A stretch of 64,000 nt of DNA from Sinorhizobium kostiense (GTDB taxonomy: Bacteria > Pseudomonadota > Alphaproteobacteria > Rhizobiales > Rhizobiaceae), in assembly GCF_017874595.1 (NCBI RefSeq), contig NZ_JAGILA010000001.1:310001-374000 (forward strand), given 5' to 3'. The notes under the pieces are model-generated. The model had not been told where the DNA came from. It searched no databases and worked only from the letters and a program-made list of their open reading frames with translations. Both the position numbers and the translations under genes were made by a program. Shown piece after piece: positions 9,271 through 18,824 of this stretch. Within the stretch, counting starts at the first letter, position 1. The number at the start of each line of letters is the position of its first letter.

Positions 9271-10263
9271 ATGACAGTGAGATTTGGACTTTTGGGCGCC
9301 GGACGTATCGGCAAGGTTCATGCGAAAGCCGTCAGCGGCAATCCGGACGCCGTCCTTTTAGCTGTTGCCGATGCCTTTCCGGCCGCGGCGGAAGCAATCG
9401 CCAAGGCCTATGGCTGCGAGGTCCGCACCATCGAGGCGATCGAGGCGGCCGACGATATCGACGCCATCGTCATCTGCACGCCGACGGACACGCATGCCGA
9501 CCTGATCGAGCGCTTCGCCCGCGCCGGCAAGGCGATCTTCTGCGAAAAGCCGATCGATCTCGATGTCGACCGCGTCAAGGCCTGCCTGAAGGTGGTTTCC
9601 GAGACAGGGGCGAAGCTGATGGTTGGCTTCAACCGCCGCTTCGACCCGCATTTCATGGCCGTGCGCAAGGCGATCGACGAGGGCAAGATCGGCGACGTCG
9701 AAATGGTGACGATCACCTCGCGCGATCCGGGCGCCCCGCCGGTCGACTATATCAAGCGCTCGGGCGGCATCTTCCGCGACATGACCATCCATGACTTCGA
9801 CATGGCGCGCTTTCTGCTTGGCGAGGAGCCGGTTTCGGTGACCGCAACCGCCGCCGTTCTCGTCGACGAGGCGATCGGCGAAGCCGGCGACTACGACAGC
9901 GTCTCGGTCATCCTGCAGACGGCATCCGGCAAGCAGGCGATCATCTCCAACTCGCGCCGGGCCACCTATGGCTATGACCAGCGCATCGAAGTGCACGGCT
10001 CCAAGGGTGCCGTGTCGGCGGAGAACCAGCGTGCGGTTTCGATCGAAATCGCCAATGGCGAAGGCTACACCCGTCCGCCGCTGCATGACTTCTTCATGAC
10101 GCGCTATACCGAGGCCTATGCCAACGAGATCGAGAGCTTCATCGCCGCGATCGAGAAGGGTGCGGAAATCACCCCCTCCGGCAAGGATGGCCTCGCTGCC
10201 CTTGCGCTCGCCGATGCGGCCGTGAAGTCGGTCGCCGAGAAGCGCCAGATCAGCATCGCCTGA
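9271..10263 (+). CDS. idhA: myo-Inositol 2-dehydrogenase
   Basis: A 330-residue Gfo/Idh/MocA oxidoreductase with an N-terminal NAD motif (FGLLGAGRIGKVHA) and the catalytic triad of inositol dehydrogenases: Lys in EKPID, Asp in FRDMTIHD and the following His. It oxidises myo-inositol to scyllo-inosose with NAD+, the first step of inositol catabolism in rhizobia, which also supports rhizopine use. Length and sequence match S. meliloti IdhA. It is monocistronic, with an upstream IolR-type site and a downstream terminator. Confidence 0.9.
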   Translation: MTVRFGLLGAGRIGKVHAKAVSGNPDAVLLAVADAFPAAAEAIAKAYGCEVRTIEAIEAADDIDAIVICTPTDTHADLIERFARAGKAIFCEKPIDLDVDRVKACLKVVSETGAKLMVGFNRRFDPHFMAVRKAIDEGKIGDVEMVTITSRDPGAPPVDYIKRSGGIFRDMTIHDFDMARFLLGEEPVSVTATAAVLVDEAIGEAGDYDSVSVILQTASGKQAIISNSRRATYGYDQRIEVHGSKGAVSAENQRAVSIEIANGEGYTRPPLHDFFMTRYTEAYANEIESFIAAIEKGAEITPSGKDGLAALALADAAVKSVAEKRQISIA

Positions 10264-10291
10264 CGCAAAGCCTTCCACTACCAAATGAAAT

Positions 10292-10315
10292 GGCCGGGTC
10301 ACGCCCGACCTTTTT
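10292..10315 (+). terminator. Rho-independent terminator after idhA
   Basis: A GC-rich hairpin GGCCGGGT-CAC-GCCCGACC (one mismatch in the stem) is followed directly by TTTTT. It lies 28 bases after the idhA stop and before the end of the convergent ROK regulator gene. Confidence 0.85.
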
Positions 10316-10337
10316 GTCGTGCGGCATCGGCGCAATC

Positions 10338-11549
10338 TCATGCATGCCCGGTCGCGGCGATTTCGCCATCGACGAGACTCAAGGCGCGGTCGAGATGGCC
10401 ATCGAAGACGAGCTGCTGCTCGTCGAAAACCGCGGTGATTTCCGGCGCCCCCTGCAGCCGCACCTGCAGGGATTGCGCCAGCCCCTCCTCGACGCCTTTT
10501 TGCAAGAGGTCGAAATAGCGAAGGCCGGGCCCGGTGACGAAGATCGGCATGGTCTCGTAAAGGCTAATGAGCCGGGACATTCCGATGCCGAGGGCAATGC
10601 CCGCCTGGCGGAAGGCATAGCCGGACATGCGATGCCCCTGGCGCGCGCTCGCCGCGATCTTGTCCATCTCGGCAAGCGGCACGAATTTCGCCGGAATCGT
10701 ATCGGCCGGCACCTCGAAGGCCGTGCGCAGGATGCCGTAGAAGCCCGCGGCCGCCTCGATGCAGCCATGGGCGCCGCAGCGGCAGAGCCCGGCCGAGCTC
10801 GCATGCAGCATATGGCCGAAATTCGGGGCGGAGACATCGAGTTCACCCGAGCGCCCCCTCCGCGCAAGGCCCAGCCCGATGCTGTGGCCGAGCGAGACGG
10901 CGGCGAGGGCCTTGAAGTCGCCGTCCTTCGCTTCGGCCTGAGCCGCAAGCGCCTGGGCGACGAGCAGGGTCTCGTTGCTGAGCATCACCCGTGCCGGCCA
11001 CTCCTCGCGCAGGAGTTTTGCGAAATCGAGCTCCTCGCCGCCGAAGACCGGCGACCAGATCAGCCGCGCACCCTCGGCCGCGACCAGCCCCTTGCTGCTG
11101 ATCGAGATGGCAAGCACCTGCTTTTTACCGATGCGCGAACGTTCCAGCAGGCGATCGAGCGACGCCGCAAAGCGCCGCCCGAAAGCAGCCGCACCGGCAT
11201 GATCCCGGTCGCGCGCCTCTTCGAAACGATCGAGCAGCACCCCGCCATAGTCGGCGAGCGAGTATTGGACGATATCGGAGGAAATGCGCACGACGATCAC
11301 GTATCCGCAATCGCGGTTCGGCGCGAAGAGCACGCGTGGTCGCCCCCTGCCCCCCTGGACGTGGTGCTCTCTCTTGGCAATGACGCCAATGCGCTCCAGT
11401 TCGGCGGTAATTGCGGAGACCGTCGCCGAGGCAAGGCCGGTCTGCTCGGCGATGTCCGTGTGCGCGAGCGCGCCCTTGCGGCGGAGCGCCGACAGTACGA
11501 GTGCCGAATTCTGCTGACGCACGAGTTCGGTGCTGGACCTGGTCAGCAT
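10338..11549 (-). CDS. ROK-family transcriptional repressor, XylR/NagC-like
   Basis: A 403-residue ROK-family repressor. Residues about 20-70 form the MarR-like winged helix (LRRKGALAHTDIAEQTGL, ATVSAITAELERIGVI); the rest is the ROK sugar-kinase-like domain with the zinc-binding cluster CRCGAHGCIE. The chosen ATG (MLTRSSTELVRQQN) has AGAGG seven bases upstream. It is divergent from the xylF-type ABC operon, separated by 238 bases that hold a perfect palindrome. This arrangement suggests it represses that operon and is released by the transported sugar, probably xylose. It could also affect idhA-linked polyol genes, but nothing in the sequence shows this. Confidence 0.8.
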   Translation of the reverse strand: MLTRSSTELVRQQNSALVLSALRRKGALAHTDIAEQTGLASATVSAITAELERIGVIAKREHHVQGGRGRPRVLFAPNRDCGYVIVVRISSDIVQYSLADYGGVLLDRFEEARDRDHAGAAAFGRRFAASLDRLLERSRIGKKQVLAISISSKGLVAAEGARLIWSPVFGGEELDFAKLLREEWPARVMLSNETLLVAQALAAQAEAKDGDFKALAAVSLGHSIGLGLARRGRSGELDVSAPNFGHMLHASSAGLCRCGAHGCIEAAAGFYGILRTAFEVPADTIPAKFVPLAEMDKIAASARQGHRMSGYAFRQAGIALGIGMSRLISLYETMPIFVTGPGLRYFDLLQKGVEEGLAQSLQVRLQGAPEITAVFDEQQLVFDGHLDRALSLVDGEIAATGHA

Positions 11550-11661
11550 ACTTCGCCTCTGGCCACCGCGGCCGCTCGAATCACATGCTCCTCCCAAAAC
11601 ATCGGCCGCTCGAATACGCGGTAATGCGCTTGTTGACAGCCTTCTAAAACTCTGACATCTA

Positions 11662-11682
11662 TTTTCTCGACTGTCGAGAAAA
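11662..11682. promoter_or_regulatory. Perfect 21-bp palindromic operator for the ROK repressor
   Basis: Arms TTTTCTCGAC and GTCGAGAAAA, ten bases each around a central T, form a perfect palindrome. It lies 113 bases upstream of the ROK gene start and 105 bases upstream of xylF. ROK repressors of the XylR/NagC group bind AT-flanked inverted repeats of this shape. It probably controls both divergent promoters. Confidence 0.75.
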
Positions 11683-11787
11683 AAGCCTGCCGCGAGTGGC
11701 GGCGATGATTTGAGACAGCGGTTAACGGCTCGTCGGATGCGCTCGGGAGGTTCGTGCGTGTCAACTCAAGCCATTGGGAGGTAAATA

Positions 11788-12828
11788 ATGAAATCCGTTC
11801 TGAAGCTGATGGCAGGTGCCGCCATCATCGCATCCATGCATTCCGCAGCGGTCGCGAAGGACCTCGTCATCGGCGTCTCCTGGTCGAACTTCCAGGAAGA
11901 GCGCTGGAAAACCGACGAGGCTGCCATCAAGGCCGCGCTTGAGGCCTCCGGCGACAAGTACATTTCCGCCGACGCGCAGTCCTCTGCCGCAAAGCAGCTC
12001 ACCGACATCGAATCGTTGATCGCCCAAGGGGCCAATGCGCTGATCGTGCTTGCGCAGGACTCCGACGCGATTGCGCCTGCGATCGAGAAGGCGACCGCCG
12101 AAGGCATCCCGGTCGTTGGCTACGACCGCCTGATCGAGAACCCGGACGCCTTCTACATCACCTTCGACAACAAGGAAGTGGGCCGCATGCAGGCGCGCGA
12201 AGTGTTCAAGGTGAAGCCGGAAGGCAATTTCGTCTTCATCAAGGGCTCCTCCTCCGACCCGAACGCCGATTTCCTCTTCGCCGGCCAGATGGAAGTGCTG
12301 AAGGAAGCGGTTGACGGCGGCAAGGTCAAGAATGTCGGTGAGGCCTATACCGACGGCTGGAAGCCGGAAAACGCCCAGAAGAACATGGAGCAGTTCCTGA
12401 CGGCTAACGACAACAAGGTCGATGCGGTCGTCGCTTCGAACGACGGCACCGCCGGCGGTGCCATTGCCGCCCTTTCCGCCCAGGGCCTTGCCGGCTCGGT
12501 TCCGGTCTCGGGCCAGGATGGCGACCATGCCGCGCTCAACCGCGTCGCGCTCGGCACGCAGACGGTATCCGTCTGGAAGGATGCCCGCGAACTCGGCAAG
12601 AAGGCGGCTGAAATCGCCGCGGCGCTTGCCGGCGGCAAGACCATGGACGAGATCGAAGGCGTTCAGACCTTCAATGGCGGCCCGAAGGGCGTCGAGATGA
12701 AGTCCGTATTCCTCGCGCCGATGCCGATCACCAAGGACAATCTGAACGCCGTCATCGACGCCGGCTGGATTTCCAAGGAAGCCGCCTGCCAGGGCGTCCC
12801 CGCCGGCTCCGTTGCTGCCTGCAACTGA
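11788..12828 (+). CDS. xylF: Xylose-type sugar ABC transporter substrate-binding protein
   Basis: A 346-residue periplasmic binding protein with a Sec signal peptide (cleaved near [11 protein letters not shown]). It aligns along its length with E. coli Xyl[24 protein letters not shown], then the [23 protein letters not shown] and [12 protein letters not shown] segments. A GGGAGG ribosome site precedes the ATG. It is the first gene of a three-gene ABC operon divergent from a ROK regulator. D-xylose is the most likely ligand; fructose-type systems (FrcB) have clearly different sequence. Confidence 0.85.
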   Translation: MKSVLKLMAGAAIIASMHSAAVAKDLVIGVSWSNFQEERWKTDEAAIKAALEASGDKYISADAQSSAAKQLTDIESLIAQGANALIVLAQDSDAIAPAIEKATAEGIPVVGYDRLIENPDAFYITFDNKEVGRMQAREVFKVKPEGNFVFIKGSSSDPNADFLFAGQMEVLKEAVDGGKVKNVGEAYTDGWKPENAQKNMEQFLTANDNKVDAVVASNDGTAGGAIAALSAQGLAGSVPVSGQDGDHAALNRVALGTQTVSVWKDARELGKKAAEIAAALAGGKTMDEIEGVQTFNGGPKGVEMKSVFLAPMPITKDNLNAVIDAGWISKEAACQGVPAGSVAACN

Positions 12829-12979
12829 GGACGGACGCTTGCATTGACCTCAAGACGCCGCGACGGGAGCCCGTTGCGGCGTTTGCTTGAGGCGAAACGC
12901 TCTCGTCTTGCGCGGTGCTATGATGGCGGCGATGCCGCCGATAGGCACGGCGCTGCTGAAGCAAAAGTGGGGGACGGCC

Positions 12980-14293
12980 ATGGCCGACACGACACATACC
13001 GCACATTTCAATCGCGCGCGCGGCGCGGACGAAAGCCCGGTGAAGCGCTTCTTCCGCGCCACCGAAATCGACACTCGCCTGCTTGGCATGGTCGGCGCGA
13101 TGCTGATCATCTGGATCGGCTTCGACATGCTCTCCGGCGGCCTTTTCCTGACGCCGCGTAATCTCTGGAACCTCTCCGTACAGACCGCCTCGATCGCCGT
13201 GATGGCGACCGGCATGGTGCTCGTCATCGTCACGCGCAACATCGATCTATCGGTCGGTTCCATCCTCGGCTTCGTCGGCATGATCATGGGCGTACTGCAG
13301 GCGGAAATGCTGCCGCATGTGCTCGGCTTCAACCACCCTGCCACCTGGGTGATCACGCTTCTGGCCGGCCTCCTGCTCGGCGCATCGATCGGCGCTCTGC
13401 ACGGCATGATCATCGCCTTTTTGAACGTGCCATCCTTCATCGTCACGCTCGGCGGCCTGCTCGTCTGGCGCGGCGCCACCTGGTTCGTCACCAGCGGCCG
13501 CACCGTCGCGCCGATGGACGCCACCTTCCGCCTGATGGGCGGCGGCACCGCCGGCTCGATCGGCGCCACGGCGAGCTGGGTCGTCGGCGTCATCGCCTGC
13601 GTGGCGATCGTCGTCAGCATCCTGCACTCGCGCCGGCAGCGCAAACGCTTCGGCTTCCCGCTTCGCCCGGTCTGGGCCGAATATTTCCTCTCGCTGGTAG
13701 GTTGCGCCCTCGTCCTCGGCGCAATCGCCATCGTCAACAGTTATCCCTGGCCGACCAACATCGCCCGCCGCTATGCCGAAGCCAATGGCATCGCCTGGCC
13801 GGAAGGCGGCCTCTTCATCGCCCATGGCATCGCCGTTCCGGTGCTGATCGCGATCGTCATCGGCATCATCATGACCTTCATTTCGACGCGTCTGCGTTTC
13901 GGCCGCTATGTCTTCGCGATCGGCGGCAATCCGGAAGCAGCCGAGCTCGCCGGCATCAAGACGCGCTGGGTGACCGTCCGCATCTTCGCGCTGATGGGCA
14001 TGCTCTGCGCCGTCGCTGCGGCGATCTCGACGGCGCGCCTCAACGCCGCCACCAATGCACAAGGGGAGCTCGACGAGCTCTACACGATCGCCGCGGCCGT
14101 CATCGGCGGCACCTCGCTTGCCGGCGGCACCGGCACGATCGCCGGCGCCATGCTCGGCGCGCTCGTCATGCAGTCGCTGCAATCCGGCATGGTGCTGCTC
14201 GGCATCGACAGCCCGCTGCAGCGCATCGTCGTCGGCGTCGTGCTCGTCACCGCCGTCTGGCTCGACACCGTCTACCGCGCCCGCGCCAAGTAA
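12980..14293 (+). CDS. xylH: Xylose-type sugar ABC transporter permease
   Basis: A 437-residue inner-membrane permease of the XylH/RbsC family with about 11-12 hydrophobic segments and the conserved loop [22 protein letters not shown]. It is longer than E. coli XylH because of a segment with an RRQRKRFGF basic patch around residues 220-260. The start [10 protein letters not shown] has GGGGGA upstream; the frame extends a further 31 codons upstream without a ribosome site. It lies 151 bases after xylF and 14 bases before the ATPase gene. Confidence 0.85.
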   Translation: MADTTHTAHFNRARGADESPVKRFFRATEIDTRLLGMVGAMLIIWIGFDMLSGGLFLTPRNLWNLSVQTASIAVMATGMVLVIVTRNIDLSVGSILGFVGMIMGVLQAEMLPHVLGFNHPATWVITLLAGLLLGASIGALHGMIIAFLNVPSFIVTLGGLLVWRGATWFVTSGRTVAPMDATFRLMGGGTAGSIGATASWVVGVIACVAIVVSILHSRRQRKRFGFPLRPVWAEYFLSLVGCALVLGAIAIVNSYPWPTNIARRYAEANGIAWPEGGLFIAHGIAVPVLIAIVIGIIMTFISTRLRFGRYVFAIGGNPEAAELAGIKTRWVTVRIFALMGMLCAVAAAISTARLNAATNAQGELDELYTIAAAVIGGTSLAGGTGTIAGAMLGALVMQSLQSGMVLLGIDSPLQRIVVGVVLVTAVWLDTVYRARAK

Positions 14294-14307
14294 TCAGGAG
14301 TTCGAAC

Positions 14308-15093
14308 ATGACCGAACAACGCACTCCGCTCGTGGAAATGAAGAACATTTCCATCTCCTTCGGCGGCATCCATGCGGTGGACAACGCCTCCGTCGATCTT
14401 TACCCCGGCGAGGTCGTTGCGCTCCTCGGCCATAACGGCGCCGGCAAGTCGACGCTGATCAAGATTCTCTCCGGCGCCTACCGGCGCGATGCCGGCGAGA
14501 TCCTGATCAACGGCGAGCCGGCCGAGATCAACAATCCGCGCGACGCCAAGAAATACGGCATCGAGACGATCTATCAGACGCTCGCCGTCGCCGACAATGT
14601 CGACGCCGCCGCCAACCTCTATCTCGGCCGGGAGCTGCGCACCGCTTGGGGCACACTCGACGACGTCGCGATGGAGGCGAAAGCCCGCGAGGTGATGGGG
14701 CGCTTGAACCCCAACTTCCAGCGCTTCAAGGAACCGGTAAAGGCGCTTTCCGGCGGCCAGCGCCAATCGGTGGCGATCGCCCGCGCCATCCTTTTCGATG
14801 CCCGCATCCTGATCATGGACGAACCGACGGCGGCACTCGGCCCGCAGGAGACGGCGCAGGTCGGCGAGCTCATCAAGCAATTGAAGCGCGAAGGCATCGG
14901 CATCTTCCTGATCAGCCACGACATCCACGACGTCTTCGACCTCGCCGACCGGGTCTCGGTGATGAAGAACGGCCAGGTCGTCGGCCACGCCCGCACCGAG
15001 GACGTCACCAAGGACGAGGTGCTGGGCATGATCATCATGGGCAAGGTGCCAGCCAAGGCGATCCCCGGCCCCGGCGCCATGCAGATGGCGTAA
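14308..15093 (+). CDS. xylG: Sugar ABC transporter ATP-binding protein, single domain
   Basis: A 261-residue ATPase with a single nucleotide-binding domain: Walker [10 protein letters not shown], signature [14 protein letters not shown], Walker [11 protein letters not shown] and the switch His in [10 protein letters not shown]. coli XylG and GguA are fused doubles of about 500 residues, so this is the short FrcA-like form and must work as a homodimer. It starts 14 bases after xylH with a CAGGAG ribosome site and ends the operon, followed by a hairpin. Its partners and the ROK regulator point to xylose-type uptake. Confidence 0.85.
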   Translation: MTEQRTPLVEMKNISISFGGIHAVDNASVDLYPGEVVALLGHNGAGKSTLIKILSGAYRRDAGEILINGEPAEINNPRDAKKYGIETIYQTLAVADNVDAAANLYLGRELRTAWGTLDDVAMEAKAREVMGRLNPNFQRFKEPVKALSGGQRQSVAIARAILFDARILIMDEPTAALGPQETAQVGELIKQLKREGIGIFLISHDIHDVFDLADRVSVMKNGQVVGHARTEDVTKDEVLGMIIMGKVPAKAIPGPGAMQMA

Positions 15094-15110
15094 GCCGGTC
15101 CCGCCTTTCG

Positions 15111-15135
15111 ATGCCGCATCCCCGCGATGCGGCAT
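15111..15135 (+). terminator. Terminator-like hairpin after the xylFHG operon
   Basis: Perfect 10-bp arms ATGCCGCATC/GATGCGGCAT around CCCGC are followed by TGTTGTTG. It starts 18 bases after the xylG stop. The U-tract is interrupted, so termination may be incomplete. Confidence 0.7.
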
Positions 15136-15298
15136 TGTTGTTGGGGTGACGACCCGCAGAGAGCGATGCAGGGCGAACACAGGCCGTCGGGGGAATCGAA
15201 TTTCCCCCGCAATCTCCCGCAATTGACCATTGAAGCGCAACGCAAGCTAGGCTAAGAACCCCTCACAGCCTGCTTCGGCGGCCCTGCCGCCAACGGAT

Positions 15299-15375
15299 GC
15301 ACCCGTAGCTCAGCTGGATAGAGTGTTGGATTCCGATTCCAAAGGTCACAGGTTCGAATCCTGTCGGGTGCGCCA
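15299..15375 (+). tRNA. tRNA-Arg, anticodon CCG
   Basis: A complete 77-base tRNA with CCA encoded. Acceptor arms GCACCCG/CGGGTGC pair perfectly; the anticodon stem TTGGA/TCCAA encloses the loop TTCCGAT, which gives anticodon CCG and reads the Arg codon CGG. The T arm ACAGG-TTCGAAT-CCTGT is perfect. In S. meliloti the only tRNA-Arg(CCG) gene lies on pSymB and is essential. The stretch after it switches to accessory genes, but I see no repeated tRNA end or integrase that would mark an insertion. Confidence 0.97.
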
Positions 15376-15692
15376 TTCTTGTTCTTTCTGCATCGCCACA
15401 TAAGTGCGGTCTGGACACCGCTAAGCACGGTTTCTGACCCATAAGCGCGGACTGCAATTCGAAGGCGTTGTCGACTGGAAGTGCATTCCCACAAGCACGC
15501 TTCCGGGCCGTTTATCCGACGAGCAGGCTCGCCCAAGGTTCGCGTCTTCATCGAAGCACTTGTGAGCGCACTCACGGAGATCAAGGGATCGGGTGCGTGA
15601 TTCCTTGACTCGGCAACGGTTCGCGTGCTCGCGAATGCCACGCATCGCTGCTCTCGTGAGCCGGCGGCGCCGAGCGCCGCCGGCCCTTGCTG
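15376..15692. other. Gap between tRNA-Arg and the accessory block
   Basis: No convincing gene. Near the right end a perfect 11-bp GC hairpin lies at 15660-15684 (arms GCCGGCGGCGC/GCGCCGCCGGC, loop CGA), nine bases beyond the stop of the minus-strand hydrolase gene. It may help end that transcript but has no U-tract. The remaining sequence has no motif I recognise. Confidence 0.5.
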
Positions 15693-16523
15693 CTAGGACT
15701 CGATAAATGCGAGCAGGTCGGGATTGATGACATCGGCATGGGTCGTCAGCATGCCATGCGAGTAGCCCTCATAGACTTTAAGCGCGCCGTTCTTCAGCAG
15801 CCTCACCGCGAGACGAGCCGAACTGTCGATCGGCACGATCTGATCGTCGTCCCCATGCATGACCAGCGTCGGCACCTCGACCTTCTTGAGATCCTCGGTG
15901 AAATCGGTTTCGGAGAATGCCTTGATGCCGTCGTAATGAGCCTTGGCGCTGCCCATCATGCCCTGCCGCCACCAATTCTGGATCGCACCGGTCGAGACCT
16001 TCGCCTCGGGGCGGTTGAATCCATAGAAGGGCCCACTCGGCAGATCGAGGAAGAATTGTGCGCGGTTTGCCGCGAGCTGGGCCCGCAGGCCGTCGAACAC
16101 TTCCATCGGCAGCCCGCCGGGATAGGCTTCCGTCCTGAGCATGATCGGGGGAACGGCACCGACCATCACGAGCTTGGCTACGCGGCCGGCACCGTGGCGG
16201 GCGACATAGGCGAGTGCCTCGCCGCCGCCCGTGGAGTGGCCGATATGGATGGCGTCGCGGAGATCGAGCTCAGTCGCAAGCGCGGCGACATCCGCGGCAT
16301 AGTGGGCGATGTCGTGGCCCTCGCTGACCTGAGTCGAGCGGCCGTGGCCGCGCCGGTCGTGGGCGATCACGCGGTAGCCCTTGCTCAGGAAATAGAGCAT
16401 CTGCGCGTCCCAGTCGTCCGAGGTAAGCGGCCAGCCGTGGTGGAATACGATCGGCTGGCCCGAGCCCCAATCCTTGTAGAAGATCTCGACGCCGTCTTCG
16501 GTCTTGATGAAGTTCTGGGTCAT
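15693..16523 (-). CDS. Alpha/beta hydrolase, non-heme chloroperoxidase/arylesterase type
   Basis: A 276-residue cytoplasmic alpha/beta hydrolase of the cofactor-free haloperoxidase group. The oxyanion region [12 protein letters not shown], the nucleophile elbow GHSTGGGEA (Ser), the acid in [10 protein letters not shown] (Asp) and the terminal GYSHGM (His) complete a catalytic triad. The start [11 protein letters not shown] has AAGGAAC upstream; the open frame continues upstream without ribosome site. Natural activity of such enzymes is usually ester or lactone hydrolysis. It is the last gene on the minus strand before the tRNA and is separated from the exporter gene by 236 bases, so it probably has its own promoter. 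Confidence 0.8.
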   Translation of the reverse strand: MTQNFIKTEDGVEIFYKDWGSGQPIVFHHGWPLTSDDWDAQMLYFLSKGYRVIAHDRRGHGRSTQVSEGHDIAHYAADVAALATELDLRDAIHIGHSTGGGEALAYVARHGAGRVAKLVMVGAVPPIMLRTEAYPGGLPMEVFDGLRAQLAANRAQFFLDLPSGPFYGFNRPEAKVSTGAIQNWWRQGMMGSAKAHYDGIKAFSETDFTEDLKKVEVPTLVMHGDDDQIVPIDSSARLAVRLLKNGALKVYEGYSHGMLTTHADVINPDLLAFIES

Positions 16524-16759
16524 GGGAACCGTTCCTTTGCTTTGGTTCGAAAATGAGTTGCCGCCGCGGACCGTCTGCACCTGATCCGGGCACAGCAGAT
16601 GCGCGGGAAGATAGCTTCGTCCGAGAGTCCGGCCGGCGAAGCTCGCTCTGCGCCCCCTCGCCGCCGCACCTCGAAGCCTAACGACGCCTCCGGACAAGTC
16701 TTGTCGGTTTCCGTTGTGTTTTGGATAAAAGCGCCCGCGTCGCGTGCGAATGCTTGCGC

Positions 16760-18373
16760 TCAGTTGCGACCGAGATGGGGCAGATTTATCGACAACAGAT
16801 GGTTGACCACGGGCGCCTCTGGACCCCTGTGGAAGCCGCGAACTTCCTGCTGCACGTCGGCGTCGGCCTTCGAGACGCGCCGGTGCTGGCGAAGGTGCTC
16901 GGCCCAGGATTCGACCATGAACCACTCAACAATCCTCTGCGGATCGGCGGCGTCCTCGGTGACGCCCCAGCCATAGGCGCCATCGCGGCGGCGCTCTCCG
17001 GAGAGCTTGGCGAGCGCCTTCAGAAAATCGCTCCGGTCGCTTTCGTCGACCCGGTATTCGATCGTGACGAGCACGGGACCGCGATCATGCTCGACGGGGG
17101 CAGCCGTGAGAGGTTCGGGCCAGTGGTTGGATGCCACCAGGTCCGCGTCGCCCTTTGGCAGCTTGACGAGGTGGAAGATGAGCCCGGCCACGGCAAGTCC
17201 AACAGCGCCGAGAACAAGGGTCGTCGGAACGCCGGCGATCTCCGCGACGGCACCCCAGGCAAGGCTCCCGGCCGTCATCGCCCCGTTGAACACCGTAAGA
17301 TAGACAGCGAGCGAACGTCCCCGAACCCAGTTCGGCAGGATCAATTGTGCGGCCCCGTTCAGTGTCGTCAGCGCAGTGATCCAGGCGGCTCCGAGGGCAA
17401 GCAGAGCCAGAATAGCGATCCATCTGGCCGGTGCGAAGGAGAGCCCGGCCATCACGGCCGCCGTGACGATCGCCGAGCCGAGCAACAGTGCGTCCGCATC
17501 GAGCTTTGCGCGAAGTTTCGGCATCGCCAGCGCACCGCCGATGGCACCGGCGCCGACCGCGCCGAGCAAGATGCCGTAGAAGCCGGCATCGCCGCCGAGA
17601 AGATTGCGGGCGACTAGGGGCAGAAGCGCCCAGACCGAACTCGAAAAAGCGAAGAATGCGGCCGCCCGGAAAAGCAAGACATGCAGTTCGCGGCTCGCCC
17701 TCGCATAGCGCAGACCAGCGCGGAACGCTCCGAAGAAGCGTTCGGACAAGCCGTCGTCGACATCAGGCGCGCGCCTCCACCAGATGAGGGCAGCGATGAC
17801 GAAAATGTAGCTGATAACGTCAACGCCATAGGTGAAGGCTGCGCCGAACCAGGCAAGCAGCAGGCCGCCGACTGCCGGTCCGATCGCTCGGGAGATGTTG
17901 ATGCCGAGCGAGTTGAGCGCTACGGCACCTTTGAGATCCTGCTTTGGGACGAGTTCGGGAACGATGGCTTGCCAGGTCGGCGCCATCAGCGCCGCTCCGA
18001 TACCCCCGACGAAGGTGAATGTAATCAGGGACGTGATAGTCTGCAACCCCGTCGCAGACAGCAACATGAGGCAGATGCTGGCTCCGGCAAGCAGAAGCTG
18101 GATGATGATCAGGAACTTGCGGCGGTCGAGAATGTCCGACAGCACACCGGCAGGGATCGCGAGGAGGAAGATCGGGAGCGTCCCCGCAGCCTGCACCGCC
18201 GCGACGGCGGCGGGGGCGTTCGAGAGGTCGGTGACAAGCCATGAGCTTGCGACATCGCGGATGAAGCTACCGGTGTTGCCGACGATGGTCGCCACCCAGA
18301 GAATGGCGAAGGTCTTCTGGCGAAGCGGCGCGAACCCGCCGCCAGCCGCCGGGGTTGCAGACAGAGAGCTCAT
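16760..18373 (-). CDS. MFS exporter with C-terminal monooxygenase-like domain
   Basis: A 537-residue fusion. Residues 1-410 are a 12-helix MFS transporter of the enterobactin-exporter (EntS, MFS_3) type, with the loop motif [13 protein letters not shown] after helix 2. Residues about 425-537 form a soluble tail ([38 protein letters not shown] split over two strands, then [22 protein letters not shown]) resembling antibiotic-biosynthesis-monooxygenase ferredoxin-like domains. The ATG overlaps the DoxX stop in ATGA, so the two are translationally coupled. Substrate is unknown; the tail may sense or modify it. Confidence 0.75.
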   Translation of the reverse strand: MSSLSATPAAGGGFAPLRQKTFAILWVATIVGNTGSFIRDVASSWLVTDLSNAPAAVAAVQAAGTLPIFLLAIPAGVLSDILDRRKFLIIIQLLLAGASICLMLLSATGLQTITSLITFTFVGGIGAALMAPTWQAIVPELVPKQDLKGAVALNSLGINISRAIGPAVGGLLLAWFGAAFTYGVDVISYIFVIAALIWWRRAPDVDDGLSERFFGAFRAGLRYARASRELHVLLFRAAAFFAFSSSVWALLPLVARNLLGGDAGFYGILLGAVGAGAIGGALAMPKLRAKLDADALLLGSAIVTAAVMAGLSFAPARWIAILALLALGAAWITALTTLNGAAQLILPNWVRGRSLAVYLTVFNGAMTAGSLAWGAVAEIAGVPTTLVLGAVGLAVAGLIFHLVKLPKGDADLVASNHWPEPLTAAPVEHDRGPVLVTIEYRVDESDRSDFLKALAKLSGERRRDGAYGWGVTEDAADPQRIVEWFMVESWAEHLRQHRRVSKADADVQQEVRGFHRGPEAPVVNHLLSINLPHLGRN

Positions 18374-18813
18374 GAAGTCCGTCCCTTTCCGGGAGCGCCA
18401 TGTTCACGCAGGTCGTTCCAGGCGACCAGAGTGAACGCGCCAACGAGTCCGACATGTTCGAAGAAGCCGTTCATGGCCATCGCGCGCTCCATTCCAGACG
18501 GCAATTCCCAGAAGCGAAGCGCGATGAAGGTCGCGGCGAGCGTGAAGACCGCAAGCGCAAGCGCGGCAGCCCAGCGGTAAATGCCGGTAAGGATGAGCGC
18601 CGACATCGATAGCTCGAAGACGATAACGCCGATGGCGAAAAACGGCGCCGGCTGCAACCCGAAATGCTCCATTTCGGCGAGCGCGCCCGGAAAGTCGAAG
18701 ATCTTCACGAGTGGCCCTTGAATATAAGCGGAGCAGAGGGCGAACAGGGCCAGAAAGTGGAGTGCCGGTGTGCGGGACGTCCGTGGAGCCGCAAAAAATC
18801 GAAGACTTGTCAT
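18370..18813 (-). CDS. DoxX-family membrane protein
   Basis: A 147-residue membrane protein with four predicted helices and the DoxX layout, including the FPGALAEMEHFGLQPAPFFA loop between helices 1 and 2. The start MTSLRFFAAP lies 12 bases after the amidohydrolase stop. The stop codon overlaps the start of the exporter gene by four bases. DoxX proteins are poorly defined; some are linked to redox balance and quinone or thiosulfate handling. Its place between an exported amidohydrolase and an exporter suggests a shared membrane-linked function. Confidence 0.75.
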   Translation of the reverse strand: MTSLRFFAAPRTSRTPALHFLALFALCSAYIQGPLVKIFDFPGALAEMEHFGLQPAPFFAIGVIVFELSMSALILTGIYRWAAALALAVFTLAATFIALRFWELPSGMERAMAMNGFFEHVGLVGAFTLVAWNDLREHGAPGKGRTS

Positions 18814-18824
18814 CTGCCGTTCCC

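Noticed and set aside
8824-9321. Minus-strand frame covering the gap upstream of idhA
   Set aside because: No motif or ribosome site, and it overlaps the idhA start and the IolR-type site.
11788-15093. Fructose-type (FrcBCA) identity for the second ABC operon
   Set aside because: The binding protein aligns with XylF along its length and lacks the FrcB pattern, although the single-domain ATPase is FrcA-like.
15299-15600. tRNA-Arg as integration site of a genomic island
   Set aside because: Only a 9-base match to the tRNA end (TCGGGTGCG near 15589) is seen, with no integrase and no full direct repeat in the window.
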